Source of the DNA: Bacteriovoracaceae bacterium
GTDB taxonomy: Bacteria; Bdellovibrionota; Bacteriovoracia; Bacteriovoracales; Bacteriovoracaceae
Direction: 5' to 3'
NCBI GenBank assembly: GCA_024711325.1
Contig: JANJTC010000004.1
Span: forward strand, 248,001 to 312,000
Length of the DNA stretch: 64,000 nt
Under the pieces are notes generated by a model that saw nothing but the letters and a program-made list of their open reading frames with translations, was not told the origin of the DNA and ran no database searches. Both the position numbers and the translations under genes were made by a program. Shown piece by piece: positions 1-8,092 of the stretch (the stretch's first letter is position 1; the number at the start of each line of letters is the position of its first letter).

Positions 1-1377
1 GCCACTTTTGATCCAAGTGTTGTGGCAGAAGCATCTAAAGAGCTTTCGGATGAATTTAAGAAACAAACGGAGTTCATTCTCACCAATATATCTTCCTGGA
101 GAAAGCTCTATTCAGGAATTAAAGATTCTGTTGATGACCTGATAAATAATATTCAGGAAATTACCGCTAACACAGTCGTTGAAGAGAATATCAAAGCGGA
201 AGATATTTCAGACGATGTGGTTACCTTCGTAAACCGTCTATTAGCGGAAGCCTTTATTAAAAAAGCATCCGATATTCATGTTGAACCCTATGAGAAAATT
301 TTTCGAGTAAGGCTCAGGATTGATGGAAACTTGGTAGAGGTTGCTCAACCCCCGAAGAGTATGATGGCCCCTGTACTGTCGCGATTGAAGATTATGTCTC
401 AAATGGACATTTCCGAAAAACGTAAACCTCAAGATGGGCGAATTAAACTTATGATTGGTGGTAATCCAATTGATTACCGTGTTTCATCCTTGCCAACTTT
501 GTTTGGTGAAAAAATTGTACTCCGACTATTGGATTCATCTACTCTGCAATTGGATATGACGAAACTGGGGTTTGAACAAAAGCAACTCGATGTTTTTAAG
601 GAAGGTATCCACCGCCCTTTTGGTATGTGTCTGGTGACTGGACCTACCGGCTCTGGAAAAACGACAACGCTTTATTCGGCCATGGCCGATTTGAATACCC
701 CTGACAATAACGTTTCAACTGCCGAAGACCCTGTCGAGTTTAATCTTGAAGGAATTAATCAGGTCAACGTTAAGAAGGAAGTGGGGCTAACTTTCGCTAC
801 AGCGCTGAAAGCTTTCCTTCGACAGGATCCTGACATTATTATGGTAGGAGAGATTCGAGATTTAGAGGTGGGCGAAATTGCAGTTGAAGCTGCCTTAACA
901 GGCCATTTGGTTTTATCAACCCTACATACCAACGACGCACCGGCGACAGTTACCAGATTATTGAATATGGGGATTGAACCCTTTTTGGTGGTAGCTGCTC
1001 TGAACGTTATTGTGGCCCAAAGGCTGTGTCGAAAAATTTGTATCAACTGTCGTGAAGAACGAAAGGCCACACCTGAAGAACTAATTGCTTGCGGCTTTGC
1101 TCCGGCATCTGCTGAAAGAATTAAAGTCTATCATGGTAAGGGCTGTGAACTTTGTAATAACACCGGTTATAAAGGCCGGGTTGCCATCTATGAAGTCCTC
1201 TCTGTAACACCAAAAGTTAGAGAATTGATTTTAAGAAATGCTTCCGGTGATGACATCAAAAAGCAGGCAATTAGAGATGGGATGAAAACACTTCGCATGA
1301 GTGCACTAACTAAAGTCGCTCAAGGGTTAACGACCCTGGAAGAAGCGGTTTCCAACTCAGCGTCAGATCAACTTTAG
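1..1377 (+). CDS. pilB: PilB, type IV pilus extension ATPase (5'-truncated by window edge)
   Basis: Hexameric cytoplasmic ATPase that powers pilin polymerisation. The frame is open from base 1 (codons for A-T-F-D-P-S-V precede the first GTG at 22), so the true start and about 100 N-terminal residues lie outside the window. Visible are the GspE/PilB N2 region (LAEAFIKKASDIHVEPYE), Walker A GPTGSGKTT at fragment residues 214-222, Asp and His boxes (QDPDIIMVGEIRD, GHLVLSTLHTND) and the PilB-type four-cysteine zinc motif CRKICINC...CELC near the C-terminus. The zinc motif and the pilT-pilC-pilA neighbours favour PilB over a type II secretion GspE. The gap to pilT is 11 bases. Confidence 0.95.
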   Translation, partial: ATFDPSVVAEASKELSDEFKKQTEFILTNISSWRKLYSGIKDSVDDLINNIQEITANTVVEENIKAEDISDDVVTFVNRLLAEAFIKKASDIHVEPYEKIFRVRLRIDGNLVEVAQPPKSMMAPVLSRLKIMSQMDISEKRKPQDGRIKLMIGGNPIDYRVSSLPTLFGEKIVLRLLDSSTLQLDMTKLGFEQKQLDVFKEGIHRPFGMCLVTGPTGSGKTTTLYSAMADLNTPDNNVSTAEDPVEFNLEGINQVNVKKEVGLTFATALKAFLRQDPDIIMVGEIRDLEVGEIAVEAALTGHLVLSTLHTNDAPATVTRLLNMGIEPFLVVAALNVIVAQRLCRKICINCREERKATPEELIACGFAPASAERIKVYHGKGCELCNNTGYKGRVAIYEVLSVTPKVRELILRNASGDDIKKQAIRDGMKTLRMSALTKVAQGLTTLEEAVSNSASDQL

Positions 1378-1388
1378 GAGCGATTTTT

Positions 1389-2531
1389 ATGGGATCAGGG
1401 GATAATACCAGTACCACCACCAAAACCAATGTCGAACAAGGCATTGGTAATTTACAGATTCAACAGCTGTTTAAGGTGATGGTAGACAATAATGCATCCG
1501 ATTTGCATTTAACTGTCGGGAGTGCTCCCGGAATGCGAATTAGTGGTGACATTGTCCGGGTTAAAGTTGGAAGCCTGACCCCTGATGATACTAAAAGATT
1601 GATTTACCAAATTCTGACAGAAAAGCAAAAAGCTGATCTGGAAAAGAATCTGGAATTAGATTTTTCTTTTGGAATTAAGGGCCTTGCTCGTTTCCGTGCC
1701 AACGTTTTTTATTCGAAAGGAGCTGTGGCCGCCGTTTTCCGTCAAATCCCAAGCTTGATTCCGGATTTTGAGGCCCTGGGCTTACCCCCGGTTCTGTTGG
1801 AGATGGTGAATGTGTCGAGTGGTCTCTTTCTTGTAACCGGTCCAACTGGTTCCGGTAAATCAACAACGCTCGCTTCAATTATTGATAAGCTCAATGCTAA
1901 TTCTCCCAGCCATATTATTACACTGGAAGATCCGATTGAATTTGTGCATCAACATAAGCTCTCCTTGGTGAACCAAAGAGAAATTGGTGCTGATACTTTG
2001 AGTTTTGGAAAAGGGATTAAATCCTTGCTTCGTCAGGATCCCGATATCGTTCTGGTGGGTGAGCTTCGAGATCCAGAGACGATTGAAGCAGCTTTGACTA
2101 TTGCTGAAACCGGTCACGTGGTTTTCGGAACTCTTCACACTAACTCTACGATTCAAACTATTAACCGTATCATCAACGTGTTTTCTCATGATCAACAGGA
2201 TCAGATTAGAACACTTCTTTCATTCGTGCTCCAGGGAGTTGTGGCCCAGCAGCTCCTTCCAAGAATTCCCAAAGGTCGAGCTTTAGTTCAGGAGATCTTG
2301 AGGATAACACCAGCAATTAGAAACCTAATTCGAGAAGACAAAGTTCATCAGATCTACTCCCAGATGCAGATTGGTCAGGAAGAGACGGGAATGAATACAA
2401 TGAACCAGCATATTAAGAAGCATTTAGATTCAGGGATTATTACCCCGGAAACAGCCATGACTTTTTCCAATAACCCGGAAGAGCTGACCCGTATGCTGGG
2501 AATCAATAACCCTAAAACGAGATTGAAATAA
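1389..2531 (+). CDS. pilT: PilT, type IV pilus retraction ATPase
   Basis: Cytoplasmic ATPase that depolymerises the pilus, driving twitching and retraction. At 380 residues it is slightly longer than the usual 345-370, the extra being a Thr/Asn-rich N-terminus of about 20 residues. Walker A GPTGSGKST lies at residues 151-159, followed by ITLEDPIEF, the Walker B region QDPDIVLVGELRD and the His box GHVVFGTLHTN. The C-terminal motif AIRNLIRE, diagnostic for PilT and absent from PilB, is present. It sits 11 bases after pilB and 6 bases before pilC, so the three are probably co-transcribed. Confidence 0.96.
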   Translation: MGSGDNTSTTTKTNVEQGIGNLQIQQLFKVMVDNNASDLHLTVGSAPGMRISGDIVRVKVGSLTPDDTKRLIYQILTEKQKADLEKNLELDFSFGIKGLARFRANVFYSKGAVAAVFRQIPSLIPDFEALGLPPVLLEMVNVSSGLFLVTGPTGSGKSTTLASIIDKLNANSPSHIITLEDPIEFVHQHKLSLVNQREIGADTLSFGKGIKSLLRQDPDIVLVGELRDPETIEAALTIAETGHVVFGTLHTNSTIQTINRIINVFSHDQQDQIRTLLSFVLQGVVAQQLLPRIPKGRALVQEILRITPAIRNLIREDKVHQIYSQMQIGQEETGMNTMNQHIKKHLDSGIITPETAMTFSNNPEELTRMLGINNPKTRLK

Positions 2532-2537
2532 TTTTAT

Positions 2538-3758
2538 ATGGCCAAGTATAAGTACATAGGATTTACAGGAGACGGCAGGAAGGTTGAGAATTCGATCGAA
2601 GCTGAAACTGTACGTGATGCTAAGAAAATTCTTAGACGTCAGAATATCCGTGCTACCAAAATCATTGAGCCATCTTTTTTTGAAGCGGATCTTGGCCAGT
2701 TTTTAGTAGATAAGGGTCTGGCACGTCCTTTTGGGCGGGTTGAACTAATGCGTTTTACCAGACAGTTGGCAATCTTAATTAATGCGGGTGTGCCGATTCT
2801 TGAATGTATGGAGATTCTCCATAAACAAGAACAGAACATGGTACTGAAAAGAGTGGTAAAAAATATTTCGATGCAAATTGAAGAAGGTAAAACTCTTTTC
2901 GATGCCATGTCTCAGCAGCAGGGTTTTGATAAACTCTACTGTGCACTGGTGAAGGCGGGTGAGTCTGCAGGTATTCTTGATTCCATTTTAAATAAATTGG
3001 CCGAGTTCCTGGAGAAAGCTGAGAAACTAAAAAAACAAGTGAAGTCAGCGCTAACTTATCCCGTAATCGTTGTCTTCGTTGGAGTTCTGGTAGTTTTTGG
3101 TTTAATGACTTTTGTGGTTCCACAATTTGTAGGAATTCTAAAAGAATCCAATCAGGAAATTCCCTGGGTCACTCAGACAGTAATTGATGTTTCAAACTTT
3201 TTTCAAAACTATACCTTGTTGTTAATTGCCGGGATGGTAGCGGCTACCATGATCTTTGTTAACTTTATTAAAACCCGTGAAGGAAAGCATGCTTGGGATC
3301 GTTTCACCATGAAAGCTCCTCTTTTTGGCATGCTGGTGATCAAAGGTAATTTGGGATCTTTTACACGTACACTGGCGACCATGCTTTCGGCAGGTGTGCC
3401 CATTATTGATTCTTTAGAAATTTGTATCGAAACTTTGGATAACACCCAAATAGCCAAAGATTTAACCCGGGTTCGTAAGGCGGTGATCGAAGGTAAATCC
3501 ATTACTGATCCTTTAAGCCGAATTACTTATTTCCCACCACTCGTGACTCAAATGATTAAAGTAGGAGAATCCACTGGTAACCTGGACCAAATGTTAGTTA
3601 AGGTCGCTGATGTTTTTGAAGATGAAGTGGAAGAATTGGTTGGAAATTTGACTAAATTAATTGAACCAATCATCCTCGTAGTTTTAGGGGGAATTATTGG
3701 TTTCGTCTTAATTGCCATGTACTTACCAATCTTCATGTCGGCCGGTGGAGTTGAATAA
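2538..3758 (+). CDS. pilC: PilC, type IV pilus inner-membrane platform protein
   Basis: Inner-membrane platform on which PilB and PilT act. The protein has 406 residues, normal for PilC/GspF. It shows two GspF-type cytoplasmic repeats (FTRQLAILINAGVPILECME and FTRTLATMLSAGVPIIDSLE) separated by a hydrophobic pair of helices (VIVVFVGVLVVFGLMTFVVP and LLLIAGMVAATMIFV), and a C-terminal membrane helix in LIEPIILVVLGGIIGFVLIA. It follows pilT by 6 bases. No U-tract terminator follows, but a structured 253-base gap separates it from pilA. Confidence 0.95.
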   Translation: MAKYKYIGFTGDGRKVENSIEAETVRDAKKILRRQNIRATKIIEPSFFEADLGQFLVDKGLARPFGRVELMRFTRQLAILINAGVPILECMEILHKQEQNMVLKRVVKNISMQIEEGKTLFDAMSQQQGFDKLYCALVKAGESAGILDSILNKLAEFLEKAEKLKKQVKSALTYPVIVVFVGVLVVFGLMTFVVPQFVGILKESNQEIPWVTQTVIDVSNFFQNYTLLLIAGMVAATMIFVNFIKTREGKHAWDRFTMKAPLFGMLVIKGNLGSFTRTLATMLSAGVPIIDSLEICIETLDNTQIAKDLTRVRKAVIEGKSITDPLSRITYFPPLVTQMIKVGESTGNLDQMLVKVADVFEDEVEELVGNLTKLIEPIILVVLGGIIGFVLIAMYLPIFMSAGGVE

Positions 3759-3784
3759 AGCGACAACATTTTGTGGCAAACGAA

Positions 3785-3839
3785 GGCAACTAAGAAAAGC
3801 TTCCCTATACCCGACTTGAGCATCAGGGAATAAGTTGCC
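3785..3839 (+). other. Nested inverted repeat in the pilC-pilA gap
   Basis: GGCAACT (3785-3791) can pair with AGTTGCC (3833-3839), and inside it TTCCCT (3801-3806) can pair with AGGGAA (3825-3830), leaving an 18-base apical loop. The structure lies just after the pilC stop and has no U-tract, so it is not a typical terminator. It could be a processing or stabilising element at the 3' end of the pilBTC message. The rest of the gap (3840-3974) is AT-rich and I see no confident promoter in it. Confidence 0.4.
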
Positions 3840-3974
3840 GGAAAGTGGTGGGGATCTTTATTTGTTATATTAATAAATAGTTAATATCGGATTTCACATA
3901 ATATGAATTAGATACTGAAGGTTTCTTGGATTCTTAATATTCAAGCTCGAACTGGCAAGTATCCTTAAACACAA

Positions 3975-4006
3975 TTTTCAAATCTCTTGATGATTTGAAA
4001 AAGGAG
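3975..4006 (+). promoter_or_regulatory. 5' UTR hairpin abutting the pilA ribosome binding site
   Basis: A perfect 10-bp inverted repeat, TTTTCAAATC (3975-3984) and GATTTGAAAA (3992-4001), with a 7-base loop. It stops one base before the Shine-Dalgarno GGAG (4003-4006), and the pilA ATG is at 4012. In RNA it would put a stem directly against the ribosome binding site. Likely roles are stabilising an abundant pilin mRNA or tuning initiation; as DNA it could instead be an operator. Confidence 0.5.
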
Positions 4007-4011
4007 TTCAC

Positions 4012-4665
4012 ATGAAGACGTTCTTGAAGTCGCTTAAGCGACAAGACGGGTTTACCCTCGTCGAGTTGATGGTAGTGGTTGCCATCATCGGTCTACTCTC
4101 GGCCGTGGCCATTCCAAACTTTCGTAAGTATCAGGCGAAAGCTAAGATGTCTGAAGCCAAACTTCAGCTTTCATCAGTTTATACTGCTGAAACTGCGTTT
4201 TACTCTGATTACAACATTTATCACACTTGCCTCGCCTACATGGGATATAACCCACAGCGGGAAGTTTTAAACCGATACTATGCGGTTGGTTTTAGTGTAG
4301 CTTCGATGGCAATTAATGCTGATGCTTATGCAGTTGCTGTTACGGCAGGTTTATCCAATGCTGCTACAGATTGTCCGCTGAGTAACGCTTCGGCCGGTAG
4401 TACAACAAATCCGCCAGTGGCTACAGAAACTGTTCAAGGTAACTACACCTACTTCCTGGCCGGTAAAGGTGTCGGTAGTGCGCGTGCCAATGCTGTAGGT
4501 TTTTTACCTGCCACTTCAATTGGCACTCAAGCTGATCAGGCCAATATGACATTCACTGCTGGTGCCGGTGGAGTAATTGATGGGGATAACGCCAGCTCCG
4601 CTCTTGCATCTCAGCTATCAATCAATGAACAAAAAGTGTTCAGAGTTGTGAGAAACGGTTTCTAA
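4012..4665 (+). CDS. pilA: PilA, major type IV pilin precursor
   Basis: Structural subunit of the type IVa pilus. A 13-residue positively charged leader ends in Gly13, followed by mature FTLVELMVVVAIIGLLSAVA, with the conserved Glu at mature position 5 and a hydrophobic assembly helix. Total length is 217 residues, which is large for a type IVa pilin. Cysteines in YHTCLAY and TDCPLSN probably provide a disulphide in the globular domain, which is Ala/Gly/Thr-rich. The strong Shine-Dalgarno AAGGAG lies 5 bases from the ATG. The gene stands alone between a hairpin leader and a strong terminator, consistent with separate high-level transcription. Its peptidase is PilD at 7234. Confidence 0.95.
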   Translation: MKTFLKSLKRQDGFTLVELMVVVAIIGLLSAVAIPNFRKYQAKAKMSEAKLQLSSVYTAETAFYSDYNIYHTCLAYMGYNPQREVLNRYYAVGFSVASMAINADAYAVAVTAGLSNAATDCPLSNASAGSTTNPPVATETVQGNYTYFLAGKGVGSARANAVGFLPATSIGTQADQANMTFTAGAGGVIDGDNASSALASQLSINEQKVFRVVRNGF

Positions 4666-4690
4666 TTTGATTTTATATTTTACAGTGTCG

Positions 4691-4720
4691 AGGCCTTCCT
4701 TCGGGAAGGCCTTTTATTTT
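4691..4720 (+). terminator. Rho-independent terminator of pilA
   Basis: The 9-bp stem AGGCCTTCC / GGAAGGCCT is closed by a stable TTCG tetraloop and followed by TTTATTTT. It lies 25 bases after the pilA stop. Its U-tract overlaps the stop codon of the convergent gene at 4714. Confidence 0.92.
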
Positions 4721-5538
4721 TCTCTTCGATAAATTTGATAAGGCTTAAATTCCTTCTGGGCCTGATAGACACCTTTTTCAATCACATAGGGTCTACCTTC
4801 AGCATCAAACTTATCACAGCCGAGTTTTTGCTGATTTAAGCACTCCAAATCAATCGTTGCCTTGATTGCATAGATATCTGATGCCAGCTTATGTCGAAGA
4901 GTTTGGTCTTCAGTTTTGTCATAAGCTTCTTTGAGAAGAATTAATGTCACTGTGGGATCACCCTCAACTTCATGCCGCAACTTTATAGTAAGCGAAGTCA
5001 GAAAAGATGGCGCCATCGGATGGTCTTTGATCTTTTCAAAATGGTAAAGCCCCTTTTCATTATCGTTCATTTCAAAATAATAATTAAAACCTTGATTGAA
5101 ATTTAAACGGTAATCATCCGGATAAAAGCTTAAACCTTTATTCATAATTAATGCAGCAGCTTCTGGATCATCTTTTACAATAGAGAGATACTGACCTCCA
5201 TAAAGATAATTTTCATAAAAACGTGGATCTAAATCGGATATGCTTTTAAAACGAAGATACATCCAATTGTTCAGAGGATTTCCCCTATAGTTTTCCAGAT
5301 CTGACTCAATTAATGTCTGGATCCAGAGCATGTCAGCTACCAGTCTTTTATTTCCGAGTGAGAATAACTTTAAGAATAGAGAATTGATGTTAATGGCCGA
5401 GTCTTGTTTACTTACAATAATCTCAGGTCTTTTTGAATGAGTATGAAAAAAAAGTGCCAGCACAAATAAAACGAGTGATGCCATCAGCACGAAGTACGAT
5501 CGATCAAGATTTAATTTGCCAAGCTTCCTTAAAATCAT
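4714..5538 (-). CDS. Membrane-anchored TPR-like protein of unknown function
   Basis: I do not recognise a named family. From the ATG at 5538 (MILRKLGKLN) the protein has 274 residues: a basic N-terminus, one membrane helix (SYFVLMASLVLFVLALFF), then a soluble, probably periplasmic, mostly helical domain. The stretch around YLYGGQYLSIVKDDPEAAAL and NKGLSFYPDDYRLNFNQG is spaced like TPR helices. A longer reading from 5604 would overlap the divergent ABC gene and adds a non-hydrophobic extension before the helix, so I prefer 5538. It is convergent with pilA and only 12 bases from the divergent ABC ATPase gene. A link to the pilus or the exporter is suggested by position only. Confidence 0.7.
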   Translation of the reverse strand: MILRKLGKLNLDRSYFVLMASLVLFVLALFFHTHSKRPEIIVSKQDSAININSLFLKLFSLGNKRLVADMLWIQTLIESDLENYRGNPLNNWMYLRFKSISDLDPRFYENYLYGGQYLSIVKDDPEAAALIMNKGLSFYPDDYRLNFNQGFNYYFEMNDNEKGLYHFEKIKDHPMAPSFLTSLTIKLRHEVEGDPTVTLILLKEAYDKTEDQTLRHKLASDIYAIKATIDLECLNQQKLGCDKFDAEGRPYVIEKGVYQAQKEFKPYQIYRREK

Positions 5539-5550
5539 AACATTAAGTAT

Positions 5551-6459
5551 ATGATAGAGTTCAACGGTGTAACCAAAGTTTTTAAGACAGAGCTTCTCAC
5601 TCAACCTTTCGTGGCTTTGGATGACGTTTCATTTAAAGTTCCACAAGGTTCTATGGTGGGATTCCTTGGTGCTAATGGCGCTGGCAAAACCACTTCATTA
5701 AAAATAATCATGGATTTCATCAGGCCAACATCAGGGCAGGTCGATTTTAAAAATCTGGGAAAAGATCGTTTTGAGATTTTTAAAAATATTGGTTTTTTGC
5801 CGGAACGTCCGTACTTTTATCAAAATCTGACTGGCCATGAGTTCTTACATTTTATGGGATCTTTATCAGAAATAAGCTCCTCGGAAATAAAGCTGCGATC
5901 TTTAAAATGGGCCCCGCGTTTTAAAATTGACCATGCTTTATCTCGCCAATTGAAAACATACTCCAAAGGTATGCTTCAGAGAATTGGTTTTATGGCAACA
6001 ATACTACATGAACCCGATTTAATCATTTTGGATGAGCCTCTGTCTGGACTTGATCCGATCGGAAGAAAAGAATTAAAGGATGTCATCGTAGAAGTTCACC
6101 GGGAAGGCAAAACCGTTTTTTTTAGCAGTCACATCGTTCCGGATATTGAAGAAATCTGTGATCGAGTGATTTTCCTGAAAGAAGGACGGCTAGTTTATGA
6201 TGGCGCAGTTGAAAAACTGCTCAAGAGTGAAGCACAAACAGAGTACCTCGTTAAGTTCAAAATGAATGGCCAGATACAACTTTCGGCCCCCATAAAAAAT
6301 CACGAGAATTTTCCAGGGGATTTACAAGTTGTGACAGTAACAGAAAGCTCAAAAGGTGAACTGCTGCAGGAACTGGTTGCTAAAAATATCGACATTATCG
6401 GTGTTGAATACATTAAGCCAAGTCTGGAAGAAATTTTTTATCATATAAAATCGAAATGA
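5551..6459 (+). CDS. ABC exporter ATP-binding protein
   Basis: Cytoplasmic ATPase of an ABC-2 type transporter. It has 302 residues: Walker A GANGAGKT at residues 40-47, signature YSKGMLQRIG, Walker B LIILDEPLSGLDP and an H-loop in FFSSHIVPDIEE. The C-terminal 70 residues are the accessory extension common in CcmA/NatA-type exporters. The stop overlaps the permease start by 4 bases, so the pair is translationally coupled. There is no clear Shine-Dalgarno before ATG 5551 and the upstream divergent space is only 12 bases. The substrate cannot be read from the sequence; the location between pilA and pilD could mean a pilus-related cargo, or simple insertion. Confidence 0.9.
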   Translation: MIEFNGVTKVFKTELLTQPFVALDDVSFKVPQGSMVGFLGANGAGKTTSLKIIMDFIRPTSGQVDFKNLGKDRFEIFKNIGFLPERPYFYQNLTGHEFLHFMGSLSEISSSEIKLRSLKWAPRFKIDHALSRQLKTYSKGMLQRIGFMATILHEPDLIILDEPLSGLDPIGRKELKDVIVEVHREGKTVFFSSHIVPDIEEICDRVIFLKEGRLVYDGAVEKLLKSEAQTEYLVKFKMNGQIQLSAPIKNHENFPGDLQVVTVTESSKGELLQELVAKNIDIIGVEYIKPSLEEIFYHIKSK

Positions 6460-7232
6460 AGATGATCAATAAAATCGCAATAATTTCCAAATATACTTTT
6501 AAAGAGATTCTCAAAAGCCGGATTCTTTATATCACCTTAGTCATTGGAGTCGCTTTAATGCTGGTGACCTATGTGGCGACGGAATTCACTTTTGGTGTAC
6601 CTGAGAAAGTCGCCTTAGATTTCGGTTTAGGAATGCTGTCCTTGTCATCTCTTGGAATATCCTTATTCATGGGGGCCACACTTTTGCCCAATGAAATAAA
6701 TTCCAGAACCGTCTATATGGTTATATCCAGACCTGTTCCCCGGTGGATATTTATCACTGGTAAGATTATTGGACTCATTGGGGTCTTATTGGTGAATGTT
6801 GCCATTTTGAGTTCGATGACTCTTGCGTGCTCTTATTTTCTTGGGGGAGACATTAATCAGCCCATCATGATGGCAATAATTTTTAATATTCTGGAGTGCC
6901 TGTTATTGCTCTTGGTTGTGGTTTTTTTCTCTTTATTTTCCAATACCATCCTGGCCTCTGCCATTTCATTAGTTATTTTAATGCTGGGCCATGCTGTAAA
7001 GGAAACCCAGAACATAAACTTCGTTGAAAGAAGAGAATTTTTAAAAACAATTTTGGAAGTCTATCATCTGGTCTTGCCTGGTTTTTATAAGCTAAACTTA
7101 AAAGACTTCGTCATTTATAACCAAACGATAGAAACCTCATATCTGGTAAACGCTTTCTTGTATGGAAGTTTTTATAGCTTATTCCTCTTCCTATTAATCA
7201 TCTTTATCTTTAATAAAAAGAATCTGGACTAA
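6456..7232 (+). CDS. ABC-2 type transporter permease
   Basis: Membrane partner of the ATPase encoded just upstream (4-base overlap). It has 258 residues with about six hydrophobic segments: ILYITLVIGVALMLVTYVA, LGMLSLSSLGISLFMGATLL, IIGLIGVLLVNVAILSSMTL, ILECLLLLLVVVFFSLF, ILASAISLVILMLGHA and a C-terminal helix ending in LLIIFIFNKK. A motif typical of ABC-2 permeases, RTVYMVISRPVPRWIFITGK, lies between the second and third helices. pilD starts 1 base after the stop, so the peptidase gene probably shares this transcript. Substrate unknown. Confidence 0.82.
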   Translation: MKMINKIAIISKYTFKEILKSRILYITLVIGVALMLVTYVATEFTFGVPEKVALDFGLGMLSLSSLGISLFMGATLLPNEINSRTVYMVISRPVPRWIFITGKIIGLIGVLLVNVAILSSMTLACSYFLGGDINQPIMMAIIFNILECLLLLLVVVFFSLFSNTILASAISLVILMLGHAVKETQNINFVERREFLKTILEVYHLVLPGFYKLNLKDFVIYNQTIETSYLVNAFLYGSFYSLFLFLLIIFIFNKKNLD

Positions 7233-7233
7233 A

Positions 7234-8004
7234 ATGGAAACTTTCTTTGGAATCTACTTTTTCATTTTTGGTCTTTTGATTGGAAGTTTTTTGAACGTTG
7301 TTATCTTGCGCCTGCCAAACAAAATTAATATGGTCACTAAAAGATCCGCTTGTCCCAGTTGTGGGACACAGTTGCGCTGGTATCACAATGTTCCACTGAT
7401 CAGCTTTATCCTTTTAAAGGGTAAATGCGCTTTTTGTGGCGTGCGGATCTCATGGCGTTATCCTCTGATTGAACTTTTCACTGGATTGGTAGCAGTATGG
7501 TTGATGCCTTCAGACTTCTCTGTAATGTCTTTGACCAATTTCTTTTTCTTTTTTTCAATCGCCTGCATTTTCATCTGTCACTTCATGATCGATCTCGATC
7601 ATCACCTTTTGCTTGATTCTTTGAATGTTTACCTTCTGGCGATCTTTTTATCTTACGTCGTTTTTTATTACCCGTGGCCGGTCTGGGTGATTGGTGGACT
7701 AATTGGTTTCGGGGCCCCGCTGTTAGTGACCTGGCTCTTTTATAAATGGCGCGGACAAGTGGGTCTTGGTGGCGGGGATATAAAATTGTACGGAATCCTG
7801 GGTCTATATTTTGGTCCTACGGGGATTATCTTCACGATATTTATGAGTTGTTTGGTAGGGGCAGTCGCTGGTCTTATGTTAATTGCGATGAAAAAAATGA
7901 CCAAGGATAAACCCATGGCCTTTGGGCCTTACATTTTACTCGTGGCCGCTTTTCAAATATTTTTCCCTGAGTATGCTCATATGGTCCAATCCTGGTTGTT
8001 CTGA
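7234..8004 (+). CDS. pilD: PilD, type IV prepilin peptidase and N-methyltransferase
   Basis: Inner-membrane aspartic protease (family A24) that cleaves prepilin leaders and methylates the new N-terminus. At 256 residues it has the two-domain layout: first helix, then a cytoplasmic loop with two CxxC pairs (CPSCG and CAFCG) and the conserved NVPLISFILLKGKC and SWRYPLIEL segments of the methyltransferase domain, then the peptidase part with both catalytic aspartates (MIDLDHH and GGGDIKL). It is the full-length enzyme expected for PilA, in contrast to the short TadV-type peptidase at 61760. Confidence 0.95.
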   Translation: METFFGIYFFIFGLLIGSFLNVVILRLPNKINMVTKRSACPSCGTQLRWYHNVPLISFILLKGKCAFCGVRISWRYPLIELFTGLVAVWLMPSDFSVMSLTNFFFFFSIACIFICHFMIDLDHHLLLDSLNVYLLAIFLSYVVFYYPWPVWVIGGLIGFGAPLLVTWLFYKWRGQVGLGGGDIKLYGILGLYFGPTGIIFTIFMSCLVGAVAGLMLIAMKKMTKDKPMAFGPYILLVAAFQIFFPEYAHMVQSWLF

Positions 8005-8024
8005 TGGCGTGAAGCACTAAATCC

Positions 8025-8054
8025 TTGATAACTCATTAGGAGTTTGCCTATAAT
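8025..8054 (+). promoter_or_regulatory. Sigma70-type promoter of the pilM operon
   Basis: TTGATA (8025-8030) and a perfect TATAAT (8049-8054) with an 18-base spacer. The predicted start near 8061 leaves a leader of about 30 bases before the TTG start of pilM. It is the best candidate for driving the whole run from pilM towards tamA. Confidence 0.7.
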
Positions 8055-8092
8055 TAATTAAGTTTATTTATCTCTCAAAGACAGGGACGACT

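Noticed and set aside
1675..1878. Open frames on the strand opposite pilT, pilC, alaS, flagellins and others
   Set aside because: They are shadows of strongly coding frames, with no start signals and no family-like sequence.
3964..3990. Possible sigma54 promoter (TGGCAA ...) before pilA
   Set aside because: TGGCA near 3953 lacks a GC at the -12 position with the needed spacing, so a sigma54 site cannot be supported.
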